From Alligator mississippiensis (Eukaryota; Chordata; Crocodylia; Alligatoridae), in contig NC_081824.1 of assembly GCF_030867095.1 (NCBI RefSeq), positions 306,172,956 to 306,236,955 on the forward strand: a DNA stretch of 64,000 nucleotides, in the 5' to 3' direction. Below the pieces are notes generated by a model. It ran no database searches and was not told the origin of the DNA. It saw only the letters and a program-made list of their open reading frames with translations. The position numbers and the translations under genes are program-made. This document shows positions 34,601-46,600 of the stretch, in pieces. Every line of letters starts with the position of its first letter. Position 1 is the stretch's first letter.

Positions 34601-37600
34601 GGTGAAGCCACAAATGTGCTCTGATTCTAACTGTCTCATAAATATGTTGCACAGTACGAGAGCCCAGAGGCATATTGATGGACTCCTATACCAGGCCATT
34701 TAGCTCCTAGTTAGGGTTAAACCTTACCCATTTGTACTGAGGGGTTTCTTCCAGGGCTGGATTAACACCTAGGCAAACTAAACACATGACTATGGCCCTG
34801 AGCTGCGGAGGGTTCCTGGTCCTTTCCCCCGTGGTGGCAGCGTGAATGGCCCTATCCACCTCCCTTCCCTTTCCTTCCCCTCCCCTTTGCCAAGCTCACC
34901 ACCGCAGCAGTTCTGAGCCCTGCTCCACACATGCAGCAGCACCAGGGTAGGGAAGAGGTCTTAACCAGCCCGGGGCCCACAAGTTTGTTTGCCTGGGGCC
35001 CACTAAAGAGTTAATCCAGCCCTGGCTGCTACTCCAGGTGCAGAGCAGTATGCTGAGAGCCACAATTACAATTATGAGGGATGGGGGCAATGACTCCCAG
35101 AGCCACAGCAATTAATGCTGCCATTGCTCTTTCACTGCCAAATTTCTGGGCCCATGTGGAACCCCATGGGCTGGCTGGTGGTTTGTGAGGCTTTTGCATC
35201 TTTCCAGATTGGGACTGGGGAAGCAGCAGAACATAAGCGTAATGACTTGCCCTCTGAGCCCTTGCATTGGCCCCTAGTCACTACTGTTTGGGGAACGAAG
35301 GAGGAAACACCGAGAATACTTCACTTTGTCCAGGGTCTGTGCTCACTTGCAGAAAAATGAAAGGAAAGCTGAGATAAGGGGTCTTCAGTGATAGTGGATG
35401 GAGATCAGATTGCTCTTTCGCTTCTGTGCTGGTGGTATGGGGTGCCAAAGTCTTTTATATTTATCGTTTTGCTACCTCTCTCGGGGTCTCGGTACCTGCA
35501 TTCCTCAATTTAATTTGGATGACACTGAGCAATGGTAAATTTGAGCCATGGTCCAATGATACAGTCTCTTTAGCAAAGTAGCTTAGGCCATGTGGAGGCA
35601 TTCTGAGTTTGTTCTTTTCCCATGTCTAAATTTGATATTTGGATACATGGAAATCAGTTTTGGAGTTTTTAATGCCAAAACACTGAAACCCTAGTTTAAT
35701 AAAGGAAAGGTGTAGAGAAAAGAGAAAGGCTTATGCAATGTATTTGGGCAGGAGTCTCTTTGGATCACTGAAGAAGTCCAGTGGGTTGTAAGGAGTTAAC
35801 TGTATTCAGCTCAGCCTCAGACCTGTTCTATGGTGCTGCATTTATCTTTTTAACCTATCCGCCTCAGTTTTCTCAGTGCTGCAAATGGAAATAATGATAA
35901 TTCAGCACCTTTGCAAAGTACTTTCAGATTTATGGGTGAAAATTGCCATTTAAACTGTTTCAGTATTTTCAAGCCTGCTTTTGTAAATAAATAAACTGGA
36001 TTAATATTTTGGTTGGGAGAAGAGAAAATAACTGTCATCCTGTACCAGGTTAAACTGCTTCAGAAATAAACTTATCTTAATTTAAAGTGTCTTTATTAAA
36101 TAAATTAAAGCCATGGCATTAGCACACTTCTCCATTATCAACCTCTGCACTTTGCTGTCAGATGCTGTTTCTTCAGCCCCAAGAACAGCAGTGAAGAATG
36201 CATGCGGAAATACATTTCCATTGGGGAGGTGTGAATCTCTCTTGCCATTTCTCTGTAGAAGAATTATGAATAAAAATACCGTATGTATAATAAATGAAAT
36301 AAATCTATAGGATGCATCATACACATTTGTAGAACCAATTCTACTTGTGAGGAAAGACGCATACAATGGTGAATGAAGGGCCCCAAGGACACAGGTTGCT
36401 GAGATGCCCTTATATCATAAAAAGCTTAGCAGAGAGAGAAGCCCTTATGCAAAAGGTGGAATAGTACTGTAAAATAGAAAAGAGCTGTCACACAATGCCT
36501 AAAGACTGATGGAGCTTTGCGCAGATGCTGTGGGAAAACGGGATTCTACAAACTCTGAAGTACAGACCTCATTACCACTGCTAGAAGGAGGCCATTTGGA
36601 ATCAAGCTAGGTCATGTAATGTGCTCCTCCCAGCACCATCTACTTTGGCTGCTCGTGCCTTGTACCTTATCTTCTTGGCTTTGTGGCTTTCTGAGGGGAT
36701 CTCTGCACCTGTGGTCCTAAATGTATTGTTCTTTACTTTTGCAGCTACTATAAAATGTTGGGCAGATATGCACCATGCTGCAGTGGTGGGTGAAGTGTGC
36801 GTGTACGGATCAGTGTTATGGAAGATGGGCTTAAACCAAACTCCAGATCCAAGTGCTTCAGATTTGGGGATGTTTTAGATTTGCATCTGAAATTTGCAAC
36901 TTGAGTCCATTTTCCCTGTATAGGTACTTGTTCCAGATGTTAGGTTTAATACAAGATAGTGTACATTCATAAATGAACATACACGCACCTTGGAATATTC
37001 TAATACATAAAATGTAGGCACTAGTTACATACTCTGTGTCTAGTGCTCATGTTGTACCTAGGGATTTTGAGGTGCTGCTTGTGCAGGATGAATGGGGCTA
37101 ATTTATGCCTCTTTACAAGCTCTAGACAGAAGTGGATGGATTTAGTAAGAATGACGCTATTGCACTAATTCATGTTCAGAAACCTTTCTTTGCAACTGGT
37201 TAGAGATAATTAGTAGGGGTGCTTACAAATGTGGAAAAAAACCCCAGCGCTTTACTTTCAGCTTAACACAGCCCCCTACCAAGGGCAGCGCCCACCCAGA
37301 AGAGGAATCGTCTCAGTTTGACTTGATTTTCCCAGCATTTGTATAGCTCACGCACTTCAGCGGGGCTTTTTGGTGCTTTTATCTAATAACTGATTGAATC
37401 AACTATTGGATAAAAGTGCCAAAAGGCCCCACTGAAGCATGCAAACTACACAGACACTGGGGAGCTGGGTCAAACAGATGTGATTCCTTTTCTGCTAAAG
37501 TGCTGGGGGGGGAGTTTCTCCTATGTCTGTCAGCACCCAATGTTTCTAAGTAATCTTAAATGTATAGAAATGATGGCATGTTACTGAGTTCTGGATTGAT

Positions 37601-40600
37601 CTTAGATGGCACTGGGGAATTAATTTGGCCTAATTAAAACTGCACATACCCATGCATATGCCTGGCGTTTGTGTTCTCTCTTTATCAAAGCAGCCAAATG
37701 TAATATGTCTGTAAATCCCTTTCATAAAGGTGAGGTGACCTGAACCTTCTCTGAGTTCACCCAGAGCCAGGCCTTTTTCTGTCATGCCCAGTATGCAAGT
37801 ACCTGGCTATTCTGAAGGAAGTTTGAAGAGAAAAAGTAGTAAGAGTATAGGAAGAAAAATTAAATTATGCAGCAGATAGAGAGAACTTCCTCTTGATTTA
37901 ACATGAATTACTATTATTAGTATCTGTTACCAAAGGCTACGTAAACACTAAGTAGTAAATGCTCTGCTGATCATCAACCTGTCCACATGGGGTCATGCTT
38001 ACTCTACCAGCATGAGTCATAGGTCCCTAATGTAATATACCCTTTTAACTTAAAAGTTACATGTGCTATCCACCTTTAAAGGCCTGCCGTTGTAATGTTC
38101 TAACATCATGCTGGGTCTGGCTCACGCCAGAAAGTTGTATCTGTGTATGTGGTTTATTTTGTTTCCTATAAACCATCGTTCTCTACAACATTGCAGGAAC
38201 AAAATGGCCTTGTGACTGTGACCTGAGTGCCTTAGTATTTTGTAAAATGTGTTCCCCATGCCTGTCTGTTTTCTGTTTCCTATGCCAGAAACACCCTGGT
38301 GCTCTCCCGTTAAGGTGAAATATGGGTATGCAAACTGCAGAACACCTCAAGGAGGATATTACAAGAATGTCTTGGGAACAAGATGCGACATTCGTTGTCA
38401 GAAAGGCTATGAACTGCATGGTCCTTCACAACTTATTTGTCAGTCAAATAAACGCTGGTCGGGGAAAGTTCTTTGTAAACGTGAGTAGCTCGTTTTGGAG
38501 GCAGTTGGGATGCTTTTCAGTTTTACTGGATGATAAACTAATTTTCTCTCTGTGATGTCAATAAATTTGTTTTTATATTTAATATGGAATAAAATTCAGG
38601 GACAGAGAGAGACATCTTGAATTGGAGCTGCTGTTAGCACGAACTCTGTTCATCATTTGGCTCTTGTCCTTATTTTGAATTTTAAAAACTATACGTGCAT
38701 AGATGAAAGCACAACTAACTTGGCGCCATCTGTTTCACACATAAAATGTATAGCACGTGTTTTACTGTACAGTAGGTGAGCTGTGCCCGAACAAATAGTT
38801 GATTTCTGAGGAGTTTACAGTCACAGAAAGCACAATATTGAGAGAGCAGAGAGCCGATGAAGATAGGAGTACTTCTTGAAATAGGCAGGCTTTTAATTTA
38901 TTGAAGTTTGAGAGACTGCAAAAACTCACCTTTTAGAAAATCTGATAGTATTGTAGGTAGTTTTAGTCAAATGCTCATCATCTTGCAAAATTTGAATGTC
39001 AGTTATTCAGTGAGCCCTTCTTTAGCTCTTGAGGAAAAAAATATTTGGTCAAAAGCTGGGAATGGGAAACTTTTTAAAATTGTAACTTAATTTTATTAGG
39101 TAAACTCAAATGTAGAATGATAAACTTTGGAGTTTGGTTGGCTAGAGTAGAAATGGAAAAGCATACAAGTGCCTTCACTTGCACTGAAAAAATCCAAATC
39201 ATATTTTGTTCAGCTACAGTACTGTATTTTTGCCTGCCTTCCACACCTCTGAAGATTAATCACAGAAAGATCTGTATACATTTATTTGTTCTTTTCCCCA
39301 GAAAAACGATGTCCAACACTGTCTATGCCAGCCAATGGAGGGTTCAAGTGCTTAGATGGGGCATACTTTGGCTCCAGGTGTGAGTATTACTGCTCACCAG
39401 GATATCAGCTGAAAGGAGATCGAACAGTGACCTGTATGGACAACAAAGTTTGGAGTGGTAGACCAGCTTCCTGTGTGGGTAAGATGAGATTTTGGTTACT
39501 TAGAGCCCATCTTATAAAGTTTTAGAATCCTTTGGGATTAATGTTTTGGAAACATAGTTCCTATACTCACTGAGAAAACAGACGCATCTTCTGGAGAAGC
39601 ACTGAAACAGTTTATCTAGAGTTGTGGTAGTTTCTGCCTAATTTGAAGCTTTAATTCAGGCTGTTATCTTTTTTAAAAATATGTGCTGTGGCTCAGACTT
39701 ATACCCATGGTTAAGATAAGGTCAGTGGATAAAGTTCTCTGGCCTGTGTTTTGCCAGAAGTTATTGATGATTATAACGAATACCTTCCGGCCTCAGAAGA
39801 TGTGAAGCTGTTGTGTTGCTTGTACTTATTTGTGTTTTTTACCAGCAACTTCTGTAGTTATTTCAGGAGACATGAAGGTGAATCTCTCTGGCTGAGAGTT
39901 ACATTAAGCAAGAGTGAATTCTCAACCCAGTTCACGCTGACTTAATTACATAACTCCTTCATGTTAGTGGGATTTCATCAGGTGGCATGAACACAGTGTC
40001 ACAGATACTACCATTGATCTTAGGAAGTCCCTGATAACTTCCATTGACCAGGATGTGAAGTTCTTTAGTCATTTGAGTTGGCCACTAACAATTTACTGTG
40101 TTTATTTGAATCCAAGATGAGTTTTTTCCTCTAATCAGCATGGAGGGAAAAAGCCTTACTTGGGTATAATAGATTCATAGATTGCAGAGTCGAAAGGGAC
40201 CACAATGGATCATCGTGTCTGGCCCCCTGCCCATGGCAGGAAAGAGTACTGAGGTCAGATGACTCCAGCCAGGTGACTATCTAGCCTCCTCTTGAAGACT
40301 TCCAAGCTAGGTGATAGCACCACCTCTCTTGGAAGCCCATTCCAGATCCTGGCCACCCTTACTGTGAAAAATTTCTTCCTAATATCTGACCTAAATCCAC
40401 TCTCAAACAGTTTACACCCGTTATTCCTAGTCACTCCCTGGGGCGCTTTAGCAAACAGCTCTTCCCCTATTCCCCATTGACCTCCCCTAATAAATTTATA
40501 GGTGACAAGATACAAGATCTCCCCTCAGCTGTCTCTTGTGAAGGCTGAAGAGATTCAGCTCTTTCAACCTCCCCCCATAGGGTCTATCATGAAGGCCACT

Positions 40601-43600
40601 AATCATGCGAGTGGCCCTCCTCTGGACCCTCTCCAGATTCCCCGCGTCCCTCTTGAAGTGTGGCGCCCAAAACTGGACACAGTACTCCAACTGCAGCCTG
40701 ACCAGTGCCACATAGAGGGGGAGCATCACCTCCTTTGATCTATTAGTCATGTACCTGCTAATGCACGACAAGGTGCGATTGGCCTTGTTGATGGCCTCAT
40801 TACACTGCCGGCTCATGTTCATCTTGGAGTCAGTTATGACTCCAAGATCCCTCTCTGCCTCCGAGCTGCTGAGAAGGACTCTCCCCAACCTATAGGTGTG
40901 CTGGGGGTTCCTCCTTCCCTGGTGGAGTACCTTACATTTATCTTTATTAAATTGCATCCTATTTCTCTCTGCCCATTAATCCAACCTGTCCAGGTCAGCC
41001 TGAATCTGCTCCCTGCCCTCCGGTGTACTAACTTTTCCCCATAACTTGGTATTACCAGCGAATTTGGAGAGGGTGCTGTCCACGCCCTCGTCCAAATTGC
41101 TGATGAAGATATTAAATAATATCGGTCCAAGGACCGAACCCTGCGGGACCCCACTGCCCACCTCCCTCCAGGCCGAGAAGGAACCATCCACCACCACTCT
41201 CTGGGTATGGTCTCTAAGCCAGCTGGCCACCCACCTGACTGTGTAGGCATCCACTCCACAGTCTGCTAGCTTCCCAATGAGGATAGGGTGCGAAACTGTG
41301 TCGAAGGCCTTCCTAACAGACGGGGGCTCAGGTCCAGGTTTGTCCCTCACCTCTGCTCTAGTTCTGGTTTCTCCAGACTGACCCAGTCAGGCCAGGAGCT
41401 GTGGAGGGAAGTAGTCATAGAATAGTCTGGCTAATAAGATGTTGTCTTTGCTATGGACAAATCATTAAAATCCCAATTTAGGGCTGTTTTTGCAAAATGT
41501 CAGGTTTAGCTCCACCTTTGGTTTCTGGAGCTCCACTGTTGTGTCTGGATTTAAGGTAGTTTTATTAAGAGGTTAGATTATGTATTTGTATAGGATGGTT
41601 TGGACAGGGATGATCCTGCCTCAGGCTAGGGGTTGGTCTAGATGTCCTCTGGAGGTCCCTTCCAGCCCTATTTCTCTATGATTCTATGAAAGCAACCACC
41701 ACTGAATATTGGAGACAGTGACAATGCTTTGGAGCTTTTGGCTAGGCACAGACATTCAAAAAGCCTGAGCCTGAATTGATTCATCCTTTGCAAGTTAGTC
41801 TAAACTGCACAGCTTAAACTGATTAATAACTGGACAGACACTCTCTGTTAAATCAGGAAATGCAGCCACATACCTGCAGTGGCTCAAGCCAGAAGCCAGG
41901 GGTGCTAGAGCATGGCTGCCAGCGACTGCCAAAGGGGAGGAAAGAGAGATGCCCTCCAAGGCTCTCACCCCTCCCTGCTGGAGCAGAGGGGTCATGGCCA
42001 GGCACCAGCCAGGGCTAGCAGGACACAAAGGATGCCAGCCACCAGCCTGGGGGTAGAGGAGGGGGCGGGGGAACTGCTGCCAGATTGATGAGTGGGGATG
42101 GGGAAAAAGTCCTTTCTTGGAAGCAAGCATGTATTGAACACAGCTATTTGCAAAGCATACAACAGGGAACTACCAAAAATCTTCACCTAAGCTTAGGCAC
42201 ATATGTGTGATGATTGTCAGGTCTTTGCCAACAATTCCCACCTCTCAGTCTGGTCCTGCAGGTCTTGGATCTGCACACAGGGGACTAGTGCTGTGGAATT
42301 AATGCCCTCCCAGGCTGCAGGCAAGCTGGACAGAGGGAGGAATTTACACCATCTCTGCTTGGCTGCAGGAAAGCCATAAAGGCGCGGCTGGGCCTGCCAA
42401 CCCCAGCTGTGGTCCACAGGGTTTGCCAGCAGGGAGGGGACAGAGGGAGGAATTTGCCTCAGGGGCCATGGCAGGCCAGTGTCTGGCCATGCCCCACCCC
42501 TGCTCTGGCTAGAGTGCAGAGGGGAGGGGCCAGCTCTGCTGTGGAAAAGAGCCCCGCCCAGCCCAGAGAGCATGCTGGGATTCTGGGGGTATCTGATTTA
42601 TCTTAAACCAGCAAGGGGTCTGGGACAGACATTACACAAACCAGTTTGAGTCAAATCAGCTAAGTCTGATACTACATTCAACCAGGTTTATTTCAAACTG
42701 GTTTCAGCCATTTTCAAACTGGTGCACCAAACACCTGTTCTGTTACAGGCTTAAACCAGTTTCTGATCACTTAAACTGGTTTATGTGTAATGTCTGCCCC
42801 AGCCTGTGAGTATAATGTTGAAAGTGCTGTTCCATGCAGAAGGCACCAGGCTAACCTTAAGAGTAAATTGGTTCAAGCCAAGCTTATTAAATGCTAGCTC
42901 TACATAACCCTGCTGCTACTTCTGTTGCTTAACCAAGTTATGACTCCAGATTACCTTGTCTTTTCACTTACTTTAACTTAATGCAGCTAATTCAGTTTAG
43001 CAAACACACGTTAAGAACATGTCTGCAGGTGTTTTGGAGTTAGATTAAGGGCGAGGTTTGGGCCTGGTTATTCTTAGGGCAGGGTGACAATCCTAGACTG
43101 GTGGTTGGTCGCTGTGAATGGTAGCGAAGGTAAGGACTGATAAAAGGGAACAGGCCGGGGTTAGGGATGGCCCATTCAGTTGCCCTGGTTACAGTAAGTT
43201 GAGTTTTCTGAAAGAAAGGGGCTTTGCTATTTGAAGTATACATTTTTATTATTTTTTCCCATAATAAATTTAGCTTTGAAACATTTTGTTTAAACAAAAA
43301 ACAGATTTTTCAATAAACACTTAATACTATTTTTAATAAACGTTTTCCTTTTAAAAATTGTAGACAAATTAATCCCTTTCAATCCCTGAGAAATTCAAAC
43401 ACTTTAAAAGTCTGAACTTTATCCTGAAAATTATTTATTCATTTGTCAACCAGCTGCATTGCAGATATTGTGGTAAATAGTATTTGTCATTCTGCTACAT
43501 CCTTTGTTGCATTTTAGGGAAATATTTCAAAAAGTAATTAACTAACAGCTTCCAGTTGAGCAAGAATGTAATTGGCCTTGGATCTGAATCATTACTTGTA

Positions 43601-46600
43601 CTGGCATTTAATAATGGATTATAAAACAGATGTTTCAAAGTTTGGTGTAATGTTTCTCTGAGAAAATGGCAAGTTTTTATTTTATCCTTTAAAAAAAGTG
43701 TACCAATTAATTATTTTTGCCTACATTTGCTTTCTCTGTCAGATGGTTAGTTTGAATTAACTACCAGCAGTTATCTAGAATTGCATCACCTATCAGTGGT
43801 AACAAGTGCTGTTTTGGCACCAAACCTTTCTCTACTACATTCAGATACCCAGATCACCTTCAAATTTCTGTATTCAATACCATTCCTCACTCCCCTGTCT
43901 CAAAAAATTTGCTGGAGTTTGAGAAACCCACAGGCTATTGGAAAGCTTGTTCTTCACTTTTTCCAGACAGATTAAAAGGCCCCATTCATTCTGTGGATTG
44001 CCACTGACTTTTTGATGTGGGCTAGGCAACCAACAGGGTCATTTCTACGTATGGAATGAAGTACCATAGTTCATATGACAAGCTTCAGGAAAGTATGAAA
44101 GGAAAATCATAGGTGAGCAGCTTCAAATTTTTCAGTGTAACCCAGACACCCCGGCCTAATATGATATAGACCATCCAATCCAAAGTGCATCCGAAGTGCA
44201 TTCAACATAGCATTGCATACTTTTCTTTGAGTATCCTTGCTTTAGTAGGTGACTGTTTTCTTTCACTCAGTTTAAATTCTGAGTGTTTTGGTATGGTTAT
44301 CCAGAGACGTGTAAATATTAAATAGCACCTGTCCACCTGAATTATGCACAGAAAATATTTTTTAAAAGTGTTTTCAGGTTCAACAAGAAGGACTTCCTGA
44401 AGGGTACTTGGTGATTCAGTTCCCATAGTAACCTGTTTTTGTTGCTTAATGAAATGAAATGCTAATTAATGCTAGTTCATGCAAATCTTGTTCTGTATAC
44501 TTACTGATGGAATCTACTTTCTGATCATAGGAAAGCAGGGCTGGAAGAAACTTCATGAGGTCATTTAATTCAGCCTCCTGCTCAGGGCAGGATCATCCCT
44601 GACTAAAATATCCCAGCCAAGTGTCTGTCTGACTAACAACTTTGCTAGATATCGTGTTCCAATATTTAACCATTCTAATAAATCAGTTAAATGCTTAAAA
44701 CATTGGGTGCACTAAACACCCTTCTCTCCCATCTCCAATCCTTATGTTAAATTTTATTCATCCTTATGCCTTTAATACCAGCGTTAGTTCACAGCTACAA
44801 AAGAAACTCTTTAACAAGCCATAGAAATGAGTGGAAAGAGTTTTAACTGTTAGTTTCCCCAAAAGATATTCAATACAGGTTGTGGGGAATGTCATTGTTC
44901 GAAAAATGAATGCAGTGTGGCTTGTACTTCATCAGTGGTGTCAGGATAGAGTTAAAATAGTGGAGTGAGCAGGAAATGTGAAGGGGAAGGGGAAAAGAAA
45001 ACATTTGCTTAGAGCAGAAGTACAAAAGTATAAAAGTGCCAGGTTAGAGACTACAGCAGAAGAATGAATTGTGAAAAGATTTTGAAAAACTCTATAAAGG
45101 AAATGATGAAGAGGTGATGAAGAAGGAGCAGCTTTCAGGCAACAGTATGGGAGAGAAGGTTAAGAATTTTAAAGGATCAAGGAAGAGAACTGAAGAAAAG
45201 AAAGATTAGCACTAGGGCAAAGCTAGAGTCCTGTGTGGATTCTGAGAGGAGTGACTGAAAGGTAGATAGATCTGTACTGGGGAAGCATAATTAGCTTATA
45301 AAGCTGTGGTAAAGGAAAAATATTACTACCGTGTATCTTAAGTAAAAGTTTTTCTCACAGGAGATATGAAACACTACAAGCAATATGTATGCTGAAGTTG
45401 GTTCACACAAAACATTTGTCAGACACTTTAGCATGGCAAAGAGTTCTCTTTTAAAAACAGAGTCACTTGATAGATAACAGGCAAATGCCAGCAAAGTTAA
45501 ATTTTCTAAATAAATGATTCACCATTAATTGTTCTCCCTACTGTAACATGAGCCCATTATTCTTGCTGGCTGTTGTTCTACTGACTATTTTAGACATCCT
45601 GCTGGAGGATAACTATCTTGTTACTAAGTTCTATGGTTTTGAGGAGTCCTTTGCTGGGAAAGAAAGGCTAAAACCATACCCTAGTACTTCCCAAAATAGA
45701 GAAGTACAGTAAAAGCTGTGTTAACTGGCATTTTACTAACTGGAATACTTTATTAACGGGAATTTCCCATATCCCACCATACAAATTCTCACTTCAGCAA
45801 CCGGAAACTTTGCCGGTTCTATCTGTCATGCACATCAAGTATTTTTATTGTTATTGACATTGCCGATATAGGAGCTGCTGGGAGCCCTTATGTTTGATAG
45901 GCAGAGGGAGAACATTTTTTGGGGGAGGGAAGCGCTGAGCATGCACGCATGCCCACCTCCTGCCCCCCAGGCGGGAAAGTCTGCAGGGGAAGGGGTGGGG
46001 GGAGGGGAAAGGGATCTGTGCGGGGCAGGGTGGGCTGCCACTGTGGGCTGGAGCTGGTATAACTCTCAGATAACCATAATTTTTAGATAACCGGCACCTC
46101 CCCTTGCCCCACTCATGCCAAATAACAAAGCTTTTTACTGTAATACACAGAAAGAAAGTGTATTGGGGACCAAGGCTCTGAAACCACCATGGTACATTTG
46201 AAGTAACTGCAGTGATTCAGCAAAACACAACACCAACTAGATGAAAAAAAACTTCTTCTAGAAAATATCCTGTCATTTTATAAAATAACTATCTTATTTT
46301 TGATTATCTGTTACAAATAAAGGCCCTTCCCTGTTATCATTGAAGTCAATGCCACTTTTTCCAATGACATTTAAATGGAGGCAGACCATGCCCTGTGTCT
46401 GAAATATGACAAACAAAAGACTCTTTAAACTTATACAATGCTTTTAAAGATAACTCTTATCTGGAGGCCAAGACCAGATACATGTCTCCAGAAACCATAT
46501 TTATGGTCTGTGCTTCAGGTTCACTTTGGGCATAGGAAGTGGCTAAAAATGTCTGAGCTGAGTCTTAAAGACGGATCTTGTAGTCAATATCAGTGTGTTG

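Noticed and set aside
36621..36878. Hydrophobic, signal-peptide-like frame in SRPX intron 2
   Set aside because: It starts with GTG, not ATG, has no phase-1 donor at its end, and nothing links it to exon 3; it would also bypass exon 2.
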